A stretch of 64,000 nt of DNA from an uncultured Candidatus Melainabacteria bacterium (GCA_934691935.1 CAKUTH010000004.1:124001-188000), one strand, 5' to 3'. Counted from the stretch's first letter, positions 1 to 8,899 are shown. The notes: generated by a model from the letters alone, not told the origin. Program-made: numbers and translations.

Positions 1-1095
1 TGACAAAACCCACAACCAACCAGTTTTACCGTCAGCGGAAATTAATCCGTTTACAGATTTTATTCTTTTCGTTCCAAATAGTTCTAAAACATTGCCAGAA
101 GTCAAGAAAAACGATGCTTTAGCGAGTGAATGACCTATCAAATGTAAGATTACCGCATAAATAGCTCCACCACCTAAAGCTGTACCGATTGCAAGAATAC
201 CCATATTTTCAATTGATGAGTACGCAAGCATTCTTTTATAATTTTTTATGTGATATACAAAAACTGTAGTGACAAACAATGATAGAAAACCCATTATCAA
301 AAGCATTATTCTTGCATAATCACTACAATCAGCAAGGTTCATTATTTTGAAAACTCTAACGATTACTAAAAAAGCAGAATTCAATAATGCCGCAGATAGT
401 AATGCTGAGATAGGTGATGGAGCTTCTGAGTGAGCGTCAGGCAACCAAAAATGAATAGGTGCCAAGCCCATTTTTGCACCAAAACCGAACAAAATAAATA
501 TAAATGCAAGTTTTAGCCAAGCAGTATCAAAGTGTGATGCGTTTGCATATAATACTGAGAAATCAAGTGAATTTATTGAACCACTTGCAATATTCAAAAG
601 AATTATGCCGACAAATGCAAGTGCAATACCGATTGAACAAATGAAAACGTATTTCCAAGCCGCTTCAATTGAATGTTTTGTTTTATTAAAATAAATCAAA
701 TATGCGCTTGATAATGTTGTAGCTTCAATCAAAACCCACGCTAGACCTAAGTCTGTACTTAATAGTGTTCCTGTCATTGAAAGTACGAAAATCAAAATCA
801 TAAATGAATAATGACTGATTTTTTTATCTGGAAATTCAAAGTTTTTTACATAACCAGCATTGTAAATTGCAACCATTAAAAATACCAGTGACAATACAAT
901 TAAGAAAATAAGGTTTGTCCCGTCAACTGCAAAATAAGGTATTGAATGGTCTCCATGACCCATAGCTAACATTGCTGTTATTGTTGAATGTACGATTGCA
1001 TACAATGTCACAAGGAATGTGTTAAATTTCTTATTTTTTATTAACAGTGCAAGAATACATGCGATTATTGGAAATATTAATAGTGTACTAATCAT
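1..1095 (-). CDS. hyfF: Hydrogenase-4 subunit F-like proton-pumping antiporter subunit (partial)
   Basis: This is a multi-pass membrane subunit of the NuoL/M/N-Mrp antiporter family, predicted to translocate protons in a hydrogenase-4/formate hydrogenlyase-like complex. The reading frame starts with ATG at 1095 and stays open to the window edge, so 365 residues are visible and the C-terminus is missing (HyfF is usually about 480-530 aa). The diagnostic segment WLPDAHSEAPSP, encoded around 410-447, is the HyfF/HycC-family version of the antiporter loop carrying conserved His and acidic residues. The start overlaps the end of hyfE by 8 bp, so the two are probably translationally coupled. The gene order matches E. 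coli hyf, where hyfG and hyfI (large and small subunits) follow; those would lie outside the window. Confidence 0.85.
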   Translation of the reverse strand, partial: MISTLLIFPIIACILALLIKNKKFNTFLVTLYAIVHSTITAMLAMGHGDHSIPYFAVDGTNLIFLIVLSLVFLMVAIYNAGYVKNFEFPDKKISHYSFMILIFVLSMTGTLLSTDLGLAWVLIEATTLSSAYLIYFNKTKHSIEAAWKYVFICSIGIALAFVGIILLNIASGSINSLDFSVLYANASHFDTAWLKLAFIFILFGFGAKMGLAPIHFWLPDAHSEAPSPISALLSAALLNSAFLVIVRVFKIMNLADCSDYARIMLLIMGFLSLFVTTVFVYHIKNYKRMLAYSSIENMGILAIGTALGGGAIYAVILHLIGHSLAKASFFLTSGNVLELFGTKRIKSVNGLISADGKTGWLWVLS

Positions 1096-1738
1096 TGTTT
1101 TCATAGTCCTTTAAATCTGATAAATGTGAAACTTCAAGGTCGTTAAATTCTTTGTTAATCTCGTTAACAAACAGACCTAAAATATAAACTGCAATAAATA
1201 CATCAAGCAAAACGCCCATATTTACTAAGATAGGCATTTCTTTTGCAACAGAAAGTGATAATAAAAATATACCGTTTTCCATTGTGATGAATTCAATTAC
1301 GTTAGAAATAATTTTATGTTTAATTGTGATAAGCCACAAACTGATAATAATTGTCGCAACCGAAACTCCAAAGAACATTGGAGAAATTAATTTTACAGAT
1401 GATATATAATAATTAGATGCCAATATTGAGATTAGCAAGATTATACTTGCGATAACCAAACAATAAAAGTGAGGAATGTTTGCTGCAACGTCACGGTTTG
1501 AGTGGGTCTTTTTCAGAACTCTGTACAAAAACCAAGGAATAACAACCCCTTTAAATATCAAAGTTTCAAGCGCAAGAAATGCAAAGTTCAAAATATCCAT
1601 GTGGTGAAATCCGCCACAGCATATCAAGAATAACAATACACCTTGAGCAATTAAAATTCTAATATGGGCAATAATTCTGCTTGTTGCCGCCAAATATAAC
1701 ATTGTAAGTCCGAATAATATAATAAATCCGTTTACCAT
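1088..1738 (-). CDS. hyfE: Hydrogenase-4 subunit E-like membrane protein
   Basis: Small, very hydrophobic membrane protein with about six to seven predicted helices and a hydrophilic C-terminus. By position between hyfC and hyfF and by length it is the HyfE component of a group-4 hydrogenase membrane arm. I chose ATG 1738 (216 aa, the usual HyfE length) rather than the in-frame TTG at 1753, because a GGGGG purine run lies 8 bases before this ATG. The gene starts 4 bp after the hyfC stop and its own stop overlaps hyfF. Sequence conservation of HyfE is low, so the name rests largely on gene order, length and hydrophobicity. Confidence 0.75.
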   Translation of the reverse strand: MVNGFIILFGLTMLYLAATSRIIAHIRILIAQGVLLFLICCGGFHHMDILNFAFLALETLIFKGVVIPWFLYRVLKKTHSNRDVAANIPHFYCLVIASIILLISILASNYYISSVKLISPMFFGVSVATIIISLWLITIKHKIISNVIEFITMENGIFLLSLSVAKEMPILVNMGVLLDVFIAVYILGLFVNEINKEFNDLEVSHLSDLKDYENND

Positions 1739-1742
1739 TTCT

Positions 1743-2654
1743 TTAACCCCCAAACATCCTTGCTACAACAAGTGAAAGTACGACAAGTGCAAATGAACTC
1801 ATTACGAAAACAAATTCAAACACGTGTGACATTCTAAATCTTGCCATACCAGCTTCTATTGTTCCGATTAATACTGATATTACAAACATTATGACTAAAT
1901 AAAGCAACACAGATACCAAATCGCTTACTCCCGCAGGGATAATCATATATGAAATCAAAGACGATAATAACAACATCTTAATTCCATTTGCCCAGCTGAA
2001 TAGAGCCAAGTCGCTTCCTGAGTTGTCTAAAATCATAACTTCGTGAATCATTGTTAATTCCAAGTGAGTTGCAGGGTCGTCTACAGGGACTCTCGAACCT
2101 TCTATCAATATCATTATGAACAAAACTACAACTGTGAAAATTATTATCAAAATTCCATAACTTCCAGCATCAGCCAATATGGTTTGTAAAGCTGAGAAAG
2201 AGTAATTTCCGCTTAACGCCATAATTGATGCGATAGTCATAAAGAACGCAGGTTCTACAATTGAGGTAAAGCAGGCTTCTCGAGAAGCTCCCATGCCTTC
2301 AAAGGAACTACCTGTATCCATTGCAGATATGAGTGATGCAAATTTTCCAAGACTTAATGTATAAGCGAAGATTATTAATCCTGCGGAAACATTTATCAAC
2401 GCATTTCCACAAGCCAACGGTACAAACATAGATGCGAAAATTACCGATGCAATTTGTACCATTGGGGCAATTTTGAATACACCAGATGTTGTTCTGCTTA
2501 TTACAAAATCTTTTTTCATTAATTTTATAAAGTCAAACAACGGTTGGAATATTGAAGCACCTTTTCTTCCGCCCCAAAATGCCTTAGTTTTTTTTATTAC
2601 GCCCGCCATCAAGAACGGAACTAACAATAGTATAATTAAATTTAAAATAATCAT
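1743..2654 (-). CDS. hyfC: Hydrogenase-4 subunit C-like (NuoH/EchB family) membrane subunit
   Basis: Membrane subunit homologous to NuoH/EchB/HycD that anchors the soluble hydrogenase module to the proton-pumping arm; 303 aa with about eight transmembrane helices. The conserved family segments are visible: GRKGASIFQPLFDFIKL near residue 30, DTGSSFEGMGASREA near 115, and EGSRVPVDDPATHLELTM near 190, the last containing the acidic loop that contacts the catalytic module. The start overlaps the hyfB stop by 4 bp (ATGA), showing a tightly coupled operon. EchB of energy-converting hydrogenases is the alternative family; the HyfB/E/F neighbours favour the Hyf type. Confidence 0.88.
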   Translation of the reverse strand: MIILNLIILLLVPFLMAGVIKKTKAFWGGRKGASIFQPLFDFIKLMKKDFVISRTTSGVFKIAPMVQIASVIFASMFVPLACGNALINVSAGLIIFAYTLSLGKFASLISAMDTGSSFEGMGASREACFTSIVEPAFFMTIASIMALSGNYSFSALQTILADAGSYGILIIIFTVVVLFIMILIEGSRVPVDDPATHLELTMIHEVMILDNSGSDLALFSWANGIKMLLLSSLISYMIIPAGVSDLVSVLLYLVIMFVISVLIGTIEAGMARFRMSHVFEFVFVMSSFALVVLSLVVARMFGG

Positions 2655-4627
2655 ATGAACAAACTTCCTATTATAACTATTAACAAGAATATTAAACCGT
2701 ATTTAATGTACGCTTGGATATTACCGCTTTGAAGTCCTTCAAATTTTGATAAAAACCATTCATCAGACTTCAAGATAGGTTCGATTACATACGCTTCTTC
2801 AATATCTTCAACGTGCAAGCTGAAATGTGCACTTTGTGGGAAAAGTTTTCTTGGTTTTTCAACATCAAAAACTTTCTTAAACAAAGGGTTAAGCATTGAT
2901 AAAAATGGGCTTGCATAAGATGATGCAGTGTATTGCATGTGATTGTTAACCCTGTTATATCCGCATCCCCAAGTTTCGTGCATTTGAACTTTGCCTTTTG
3001 TAAGAATTAGTTTCAAGCCGATTAACAAAAGAATAAACAACACGAAAGCTCCTGCAAATAACGCAATTGTTTGCATAAGCATTGCGGGTTCACAAAGTCC
3101 TACTCCAGAAACATTTGTCAAAACGCTTACAGGTTTAAGCATTACGTCGAATACGTATTGTGGACATAACCCGATTACCAAGGTAAGCAATGCCAAAAAG
3201 CTCATAGGCAAAATCATTGAGCAAGATGTGTCGCTATCAACTTTTTCAGCTTTTTCACTTCTAGGCATACCTAAGAAGATTATGCTGAATGCTTTTGAAA
3301 AACAAAGGACAGCCATTGTACCAACCAAAGCTAAACCTGCGATTGCAAATAAAATCATAATGCAAGTAAAGAAATTGTGGATTGACAAACCTTTGAACAT
3401 TCCAAGGTATACCATAAATTCACTGATAAAACCGTTAAATGGCGGTAGTCCGCAAATTGCAACTGAACCAATAAGGAACAATATCGCACTTTTTGGCATA
3501 CTTTTAATTAGACCGCCCAAAACTTCAATGTTTCTTGTGTGAGTTTTTGTATAAACACTTCCTGCAGAGAGGAATAGAAGCTCTTTGAATATTGAGTGGT
3601 TAAGTATGTGCAAAATTCCGCCAGCGTAACCCATAACTGCAACAAGCGGATAGTTGTAGGCTTGACCTAACATGCCTACACCCAAACCAAGTCCTATAAT
3701 ACCAATATTTTCTATACTGTGGTAAGCAAGCAATCTTTTCAGGTCGTGTTGGCTTATTGCATACAAAACGCCATACAATGATGAAACCAAAGAAATTATC
3801 AAAACAGTATAAGCGATTGATTTTGAAGGAGTACCAATAAGAGTAAGCGCTCTCAAAATTCCGTATATACCTGTTTTAATCATTACGCCTGACATAATTG
3901 CGCTGACATGTGAAGGTGCAGCAGGGTGAGCATCAGGCAACCAGTTGTGAAATGGAACAAATCCTGCTTTTGTGCCAAAACCTACAAACAAAAGCATAAA
4001 TACTATGTTTGTAAAATGAGAATTATGTTCTAATATATTTTTAAACCCTGAAAAATCAAAGGTTCCAGCCTTAATAGCCATAAGCGCAAATGCAATCATA
4101 ATAAATATTACGGAAATGTGCATAAATACAAGATATTTAATTCCAGCTTTTAACACTTCTTTCTTTTCGTTTTCAAAAATAACAAGGAAGAATGAACTTA
4201 ATGACATTATTTCCCAGCAAATTAAAAACATAAATGCGTTTTGACAAGTTACAACTGACATCATAGAACCAATTAACACTGGCAAAAACACGAGGTGTGA
4301 ATTAATATTTTTACCAGCCTCAATGTATGGTTTTAAGTAACCTTTAGAATAAATTACTGACGCAAGACTCATTACTGAAATTACGACAATAAAAAACGCT
4401 GATAACGGGTCTATGACAAAGTTTACAGCGCCAAATAAATCATTGAATACAAATGTTTTTACAAAATACTCTCCAGTTGCAAGAGTATGGATTGCAGGTA
4501 CTAAACAGAATGCTGATGCAATTGCTGTGAGTATTGATAGCACTGCAACTTTAAATCTGTTTGCAAATAATCCTGCAACAAAACCGCTAAGCAGTAGTAT
4601 TACTATTCCTATAAAAAAGCTATTCAT
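2651..4627 (-). CDS. hyfB: Hydrogenase-4 subunit B-like proton-pumping antiporter subunit
   Basis: Large antiporter-like membrane subunit of 658 aa, first gene of the visible hyf-like operon. The core motif HNWLPDAHPAAPSHVSAIMS (around residues 225-245), followed by GVMIKTGIYGILR, is typical of HyfB/HycC, NuoL-like subunits thought to form a proton path. About 14-16 hydrophobic helices are followed by a soluble C-terminal part containing the HETWGCGY segment usual for HyfB. Gram-negative hyf and hyc operons encode this gene directly upstream of hyfC, as here. The Fe-S and catalytic genes are not visible, so whether the complex is a true H2-evolving enzyme or a Hyf-like relative cannot be decided here. 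Confidence 0.88.
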   Translation of the reverse strand: MNSFFIGIVILLLSGFVAGLFANRFKVAVLSILTAIASAFCLVPAIHTLATGEYFVKTFVFNDLFGAVNFVIDPLSAFFIVVISVMSLASVIYSKGYLKPYIEAGKNINSHLVFLPVLIGSMMSVVTCQNAFMFLICWEIMSLSSFFLVIFENEKKEVLKAGIKYLVFMHISVIFIMIAFALMAIKAGTFDFSGFKNILEHNSHFTNIVFMLLFVGFGTKAGFVPFHNWLPDAHPAAPSHVSAIMSGVMIKTGIYGILRALTLIGTPSKSIAYTVLIISLVSSLYGVLYAISQHDLKRLLAYHSIENIGIIGLGLGVGMLGQAYNYPLVAVMGYAGGILHILNHSIFKELLFLSAGSVYTKTHTRNIEVLGGLIKSMPKSAILFLIGSVAICGLPPFNGFISEFMVYLGMFKGLSIHNFFTCIMILFAIAGLALVGTMAVLCFSKAFSIIFLGMPRSEKAEKVDSDTSCSMILPMSFLALLTLVIGLCPQYVFDVMLKPVSVLTNVSGVGLCEPAMLMQTIALFAGAFVLFILLLIGLKLILTKGKVQMHETWGCGYNRVNNHMQYTASSYASPFLSMLNPLFKKVFDVEKPRKLFPQSAHFSLHVEDIEEAYVIEPILKSDEWFLSKFEGLQSGNIQAYIKYGLIFLLIVIIGSLFI

Positions 4628-4653
4628 ATAATCTCTTCCCTAAGCTCGTATAA

Positions 4654-4845
4654 CAACTCTGTTTTAAAACCAACAAACACGAATGTCAAGCAAAAATTGA
4701 AGAAAGTTTAAAAGATATACAGGAAGATTTAGAGGCTAATCAGGAAGGTCGAGATTTAGGTCGTCAATATCCCACAAAAAAACCTTATGAGCTTTTAAAA
4801 CATCGGATTCCAAATGGGTTTCCAGACAGGTATAAAGAGGAGTAG
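4654..4845 (+). pseudogene. Start-less gene fragment
   Basis: An open frame of 63 codons ends at TAG 4843-4845 and begins only at a stop codon. It contains no ATG, GTG or TTG near its beginning, although it reads like real protein: charged and helical (KIEESLKDIQEDLEANQEG) followed by PTKKPYELLKHRIPNGF. It lies between the divergently oriented hyfB and a small membrane protein gene. I read it as the 3' end of a gene whose 5' part has been lost. I do not recognise the family. Confidence 0.4.
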
Positions 4846-4852
4846 TTTGTGT

Positions 4853-4858
4853 TATAAT
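4853..4858 (+). promoter_or_regulatory. Putative -10 box of the small Cys-rich protein gene
   Basis: A perfect TATAAT lies 7 bases before the ATG at 4865. With so little room for a 5' UTR the transcript would be leaderless or almost so, or the box is coincidental in this AT-rich DNA. Confidence 0.3.
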
Positions 4859-4864
4859 TACTAT

Positions 4865-5101
4865 ATGAAAATGCTGTTTATTATATTGTTAATTCTATTT
4901 ACGTGTGTCGTGGTTGGGTTTTTCTTTATCGCGACAAACGAAACCGATGCTTGTATTGATAGTGGCTACTGTTGGGATTCTGTTCGCAACAGGTGTGAAA
5001 AAGTTGATCAGGGATATTGCGCAAAGGATAAGTATGATTGTGAAGACAGAGGTGGAGAGTGGAATAGTGAAAAACTATACTGCAAGTTTAATTTTAACTA
5101 A
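4865..5101 (+). CDS. Small membrane-anchored cysteine-rich protein
   Basis: Protein of 78 aa with one N-terminal hydrophobic helix (MLFIILLILFTCVVVGFFFI) followed by an exported acidic domain with six cysteines in the pattern C-x5-C-x6-C-x6-C-x5-C-x11-C (DACIDSGYCWDS, then CEKVDQGYC, CEDRGGEW and a final YCKF). The Cys spacing suggests a disulphide-stabilised periplasmic domain. I start at ATG 4865 because the hydrophobic segment follows at once; a longer form from 4814 would add unlikely residues. There is no lipobox. The DACIDSGYC segment recurs as DGCIDAGDC near the end of the next gene, suggesting related modules. Function unknown. Confidence 0.55.
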   Translation: MKMLFIILLILFTCVVVGFFFIATNETDACIDSGYCWDSVRNRCEKVDQGYCAKDKYDCEDRGGEWNSEKLYCKFNFN

Positions 5102-5435
5102 ATTGACGAAAGGTGTTTTTACTTCACTAAAGCTGTTGTTCTGTCTTTTTATAACCATGTTTGTCGGTTATTTCGCTATTCTTGTTATTGCGGGTGGGGT
5201 TGATTGGCAAATAGTGTTGTATGGAGTAAGTTCCATATTGGCGATAACGAGCGTATGGATAATAGCTTTTGCAAAAGTGAAAAACAGAACAGTTGTTGTT
5301 TGTGTGTTAATATTTGTTTTGTGGTTTGTCGGTTTGTGTATGTTGCCATCAGTGAAAAAACAGATTGATATGGATGGTTGTATTGATGCAGGTGATTGTA
5401 AAAGTTTGCAAATAACTTCAGAAATTATGTTGTAA
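5067..5435 (+). CDS. Small polytopic membrane protein with a C-terminal CIDAGDC motif
   Basis: Predicted protein of about 122 aa with three hydrophobic helices followed by a short tail DMDGCIDAGDCKS that resembles the DACIDSGYC segment of the preceding protein. The start is uncertain: GTG 5067 has a GGAG 9 bases upstream and would overlap the preceding gene by 35 bp; TTG 5104 and ATG 5157 are alternatives. Reading from still further upstream in the same frame (4905) gives an unnatural sequence over the preceding gene. The pair may come from duplication and partial decay of one ancestral gene. Function unknown. Confidence 0.45.
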   Translation: MKNYTASLILTKLTKGVFTSLKLLFCLFITMFVGYFAILVIAGGVDWQIVLYGVSSILAITSVWIIAFAKVKNRTVVVCVLIFVLWFVGLCMLPSVKKQIDMDGCIDAGDCKSLQITSEIML

Positions 5436-5467
5436 ACTTGAAATACACTGCAATGCAATTTTCCCTC

Positions 5468-5495
5468 TTGAAATTGAATTTTCACGATATACAAT
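5468..5495 (+). promoter_or_regulatory. Putative sigma-70 promoter of the formate channel gene
   Basis: TTGAAA (5468-5473) and TACAAT (5490-5495) are separated by 16 bp and lie about 45 bp before the focA-like start, which itself has a strong GAGGAG Shine-Dalgarno sequence at about 5524-5529. Confidence 0.5.
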
Positions 5496-5537
5496 AGCAA
5501 CGGAAAACCCCAAAAAATTTTTTAGAGGAGATGAAAA

Positions 5538-6404
5538 ATGACAGAAACTCAAAATCTTGATACAAAAGATTGTATCACCCCAGGTAATGTCGCTCATGAA
5601 TTAGCAGAAAGCGTCATGCCTACTAAAGCTAATTTTAGAAAATCAAAAACCTTTGTATTGGCAATCGCAGCTGGTGCTTTGATTGCGTTTGGTGCACAGG
5701 TTTCATTAACAGTTATGACAGGAACAGAGCAGTTAAGTTGGGGGCTTGCAAAACTTGTTGGAGCAATGACTTTCGCAACTGGTTTGATGATGGTTGTTTT
5801 AACTGGTGCTGAACTTTTCACAGGTAACGTAATGATGTCATTTGCGGTTATTGAAAAGAAAACAAGCTTTATGAAATTACTTAGAAACTGGTCAATTGTT
5901 TATCTTGGAAACTTTGTTGGCTCAATAATTTTGGCAGCATTGATTTATTTTTCAGGATGTTCACACAATTCACACGAAGCTCTTGGCGTAATGGGATTGA
6001 CAACAGCTTATTCAAAAGCATCATTACCACTAGTAGAAGCCTTCACTAGAGGTATTTTATGTAACTGGTTGGTATGTTTGGCTATTTGGATGGCATCATC
6101 TTCAAGACACGTAATTGGTAAAATTTTCGCTATATTCTTCCCGATTATGACATTCGTTGCGTCTGGTTATGAACACAGTATTGCTAATATGTATTTCTTG
6201 ACAAATGGTTTGTTCTTAAAACATACACCTGCAGTTGTTGCAGCATCTGGTTTGACTGCTGATCAGTTGTCACATTTTACTTGGCAAACTTGTTTGTTTA
6301 ACAATTTAATTCCTGTTACTCTTGGAAATATTGTTGGTGCAATGGTGTTTGTAGTTTTGTTGTTCTGGACAGCATACTTGAGAGATGATCATCACGAAGA
6401 TTAG
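5538..6404 (+). CDS. focA: Formate/nitrite transporter family channel (FocA-like)
   Basis: Inner-membrane pentameric channel of the FNT family, 288 aa, the usual length. It has six hydrophobic helices. Family segments include GALIAFGAQVSL in helix 1, the GAELFTGNVMM loop (Omega-loop region, about residues 92-102), and LCNWLVCLAIWMA followed by the conserved GYEHSIANMYF with its gating/transport His in the second half. The substrate is most probably formate, which fits a fermenter with a hydrogenase-4-like complex 1 kb away; nitrite and hydrosulphide channels belong to the same family and cannot be excluded by eye. It is a single-gene unit closed by a terminator. Confidence 0.85.
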   Translation: MTETQNLDTKDCITPGNVAHELAESVMPTKANFRKSKTFVLAIAAGALIAFGAQVSLTVMTGTEQLSWGLAKLVGAMTFATGLMMVVLTGAELFTGNVMMSFAVIEKKTSFMKLLRNWSIVYLGNFVGSIILAALIYFSGCSHNSHEALGVMGLTTAYSKASLPLVEAFTRGILCNWLVCLAIWMASSSRHVIGKIFAIFFPIMTFVASGYEHSIANMYFLTNGLFLKHTPAVVAASGLTADQLSHFTWQTCLFNNLIPVTLGNIVGAMVFVVLLFWTAYLRDDHHED

Positions 6405-6419
6405 TTATTAATTATATAA

Positions 6420-6441
6420 GGGGCAGAAATGCCCCTTTTTT
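6420..6441 (+). terminator. Rho-independent terminator after the formate channel gene
   Basis: The stem GGGGCA/TGCCCC (6420-6425 with 6430-6435) encloses the loop GAAA and is followed by six T. It is strong and lies 16 bp after the stop. Confidence 0.9.
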
Positions 6442-6454
6442 ACATAAAGGGAAT

Positions 6455-7663
6455 ATGAAAAGATTTTTAGTTTTATTTACTATAGCGTTGTTTATGAGTC
6501 CAGTTTTTGCCGAGGACGAAATTGTTCTTGAGCAAACTCCTTTGTTTGAAAGCGGTGCAACTGTAGAAGATAGTTTGACTCCGACAGAAGAACAAGAGGT
6601 TGTCGAAGATATGGACAAGACTCATTCTAAATTTTTGGATAGTTTAGCTGACGGTGCTCATAATTTATATAAACTGCAAATTGATAATATAGATGAACCT
6701 TCTTGTTTATTGAAAGAACAGTTAACTCACAATTTTGAAAAAGGTCCATTGGAAAGTGCTCATTTGTGGGGCGTTTTGCAAACCAATATGAGTTCAAATA
6801 TTCCTGAGCATGGAAGTGTTAATAACAAATTTAATGTTGGGTTGATAAATGTTATTTTGGATGGAAAATTTCGTGGCGGAAAAGAGAATTTTAGGATTAT
6901 GCTTGACCCGACGCCACAGCATAAACATACATTTTTCCAACCTTTTGTCCAAGATTTGTATGTAGAAACCCATAGAATTCCACATCATACAATATTACTT
7001 GGTAATTCTCGTCCAGGAGTTGGTTATGAAGGCGCACAATCACCTTACACGTTGCCATTAGTAAGCCGTTCTCAAATTTCAAGAAATTTTGCAAATATTC
7101 GTAAATTTGGGATAAGGGTTCGTGGCGATTATGCTCTTGTGGATTATGATTTTGGTGGATACAGTGCAGATACTTTGTTTAGAGAATTTTTCCCAGGAGC
7201 AGAGTTTGAAGGTTGGGTAAATTTAAAACCACTGGGAAAAACTGATGGAAGGTACGGAAAACTTGTCACAGGCGGTGGTATTGTTTCAGGGAAAAAGCAT
7301 TCAACAGATTATTTTGTTGCAAGTGCTTATGTCGGTTACCAATACAAAAAATTATGGATGCGTGCAGAATATGCAAATGCAGATGGTTCAAACGGTGGTG
7401 ACGGTTTGACAAATAAAAAACGTCAAGGTTGGTATGTTACTTTAGGGTATCGTATCACAAAAAAATTAGAAGCTATTTTGAGGTATGACGAATTTGACCC
7501 TGACAAAAGAATTAGTAACAATAATAAACGAGAATACACTGCAGGTATAAATTATTATATAAAAGGGCAGGCGTTGAAACTTATTCTCAATTACGTATAT
7601 TGCCAAAACAATTCAGCTCCTGATAGTCACAGAATTATTATTGGTTCGCAAATCGCATTGTAA
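6455..7663 (+). CDS. Outer-membrane porin, phosphate-selective porin O/P type
   Basis: Predicted outer-membrane beta-barrel of 402 aa. A signal peptide (MKRFLVLFTIALFMSPVFA) is followed by an acidic, helical stretch to about residue 80. After that come alternating aromatic/polar strands, for example KLEAILRYDEFDPDKR, EYTAGINYYIKGQALKLILN and the terminal HRIIIGSQIAL, typical of OprP/OprO-like porins. There is no SLH domain, unlike the porins of photosynthetic cyanobacteria. The ligand is unknown; members of this fold transport phosphate, polyphosphate or sugars. It lies directly after the focA terminator and appears to be its own unit. Confidence 0.75.
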   Translation: MKRFLVLFTIALFMSPVFAEDEIVLEQTPLFESGATVEDSLTPTEEQEVVEDMDKTHSKFLDSLADGAHNLYKLQIDNIDEPSCLLKEQLTHNFEKGPLESAHLWGVLQTNMSSNIPEHGSVNNKFNVGLINVILDGKFRGGKENFRIMLDPTPQHKHTFFQPFVQDLYVETHRIPHHTILLGNSRPGVGYEGAQSPYTLPLVSRSQISRNFANIRKFGIRVRGDYALVDYDFGGYSADTLFREFFPGAEFEGWVNLKPLGKTDGRYGKLVTGGGIVSGKKHSTDYFVASAYVGYQYKKLWMRAEYANADGSNGGDGLTNKKRQGWYVTLGYRITKKLEAILRYDEFDPDKRISNNNKREYTAGINYYIKGQALKLILNYVYCQNNSAPDSHRIIIGSQIAL

Positions 7664-7729
7664 TTATTTTTTTAAGGGTAGCAAAAAATATTTTTCTCAT
7701 GTTTTAATCCAAAAAAATGGAGTACTTAT

Positions 7730-8899
7730 ATGAGAATTAACCCTATATCTGCACAAAATTTCAACTGTAATTCAAGATTAGCTGGCATGAAAGCTAATAC
7801 AATTCAGCAAAAGACAAATTCAACAAATCCTCAAAGTGTTTATTATGTTGATTTGGTAAATTTTACTTCGGGCGCTGATACAAGAACAGTTCCTGATATT
7901 GAATATTTTGATTATATGAGAATGTCTGATATTCAAAAACGTTTTTTTAGAAAAAGATGTGAACAATTTAACGAAACAATGAATATGGCAGAATTGGATA
8001 ATGACAAGAAAAAGTATCTTCCGTTGATGAAAGATGAAGTCATGGACGATTTTTTGAAGGTTTGTGATGTTTATAAAAATTTAAAAAATGAACCTATTTT
8101 GTGTTTAGGCAGAAGTCCAAAATGGTTTTTGAACGCTGCGATGTGGATGAAAGACGGTATTGATGATTACAATTTTGTAGCGTTTTCAGGTTATTGGTAC
8201 GCTAGATACCAGCATCCTGGTACAGATTGGTTTGATTATGAACCAATTAACAGTGCAAAACCAACAGCTGAAGAAAAGAAAAAATACAAAAAATACTTAA
8301 AATCAGTAAAAGCTGATCCGAAGAGCATAGTTAAGATTGCCGAAAAAACAGGCAAAAAAGTTGTAATCACTGATTATATAAATTCAGGCAAAGGTGCGAT
8401 GTCGTTCTTGGATGTAATGTCAGAATTCGCAGAGGATGACGGCATATTAGAAAAGTTTGCCAACTCTATTAGAATTGTTGGTATTGGATGTTTGGATTAC
8501 CAAAAGCGTTTTGTTCGTGGTGGAGAAGATCGTGGGGTTGATACACCAAGAGTGCCAATGCCTCCAAGATTAGAAAAATACTACCGTGTTATTCCGCAAG
8601 AATTCCATGATATGCCTTTAGATGTTTTTGAAGAAATGCTTATTAATGAAAATACGAACGAATGTCGTTCAACATATTTCCCTCATGGTTCTTGGACGTT
8701 GTACAATCCAAAGAATTTTAGAACAGGTAAAATGAATTCTCAAAAACTCATCGAGCTCAGAAAGAAACATCCGCGTGGATATGCAACCTTTAACCCTACG
8801 ATGAAGGATTATCGTAATCTTTTGAACTTTAGAATTCTTGATTATTTGGCTCAACACGATATGCTTCGTGAAAATATGAATTCAAAAATGTGGAGTTAA
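7730..8899 (+). CDS. Hypothetical protein with a PRTase-like motif and INPIS N-terminus
   Basis: Protein of 389 aa without signal peptide. The N-terminus MRINPISAQNFNCNS, followed by a low-complexity N/T/Q/S stretch ending in VNFTSGAD, resembles the N-termini of other unknown proteins in this window (for example at 17535 and 50816). From about residue 120 the protein reads EPILCLGRSPKWFLNAAMWM, and near 220 KVVITDYINSGKGAMSFLDV. The spacing and character of the second segment resemble the PRPP-binding motif of phosphoribosyltransferases (hydrophobic strand, D, then SGxG). That assignment is only an inference. A GGAG lies 9 bases before the ATG. Function unknown. Confidence 0.6.
   Translation: MRINPISAQNFNCNSRLAGMKANTIQQKTNSTNPQSVYYVDLVNFTSGADTRTVPDIEYFDYMRMSDIQKRFFRKRCEQFNETMNMAELDNDKKKYLPLMKDEVMDDFLKVCDVYKNLKNEPILCLGRSPKWFLNAAMWMKDGIDDYNFVAFSGYWYARYQHPGTDWFDYEPINSAKPTAEEKKKYKKYLKSVKADPKSIVKIAEKTGKKVVITDYINSGKGAMSFLDVMSEFAEDDGILEKFANSIRIVGIGCLDYQKRFVRGGEDRGVDTPRVPMPPRLEKYYRVIPQEFHDMPLDVFEEMLINENTNECRSTYFPHGSWTLYNPKNFRTGKMNSQKLIELRKKHPRGYATFNPTMKDYRNLLNFRILDYLAQHDMLRENMNSKMWS

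Noticed and set aside
2991..3542. Long plus-strand frame opposite hyfB
   Set aside because: It is the antisense shadow of a strongly conserved membrane gene; composition and lack of a ribosome site argue against coding.
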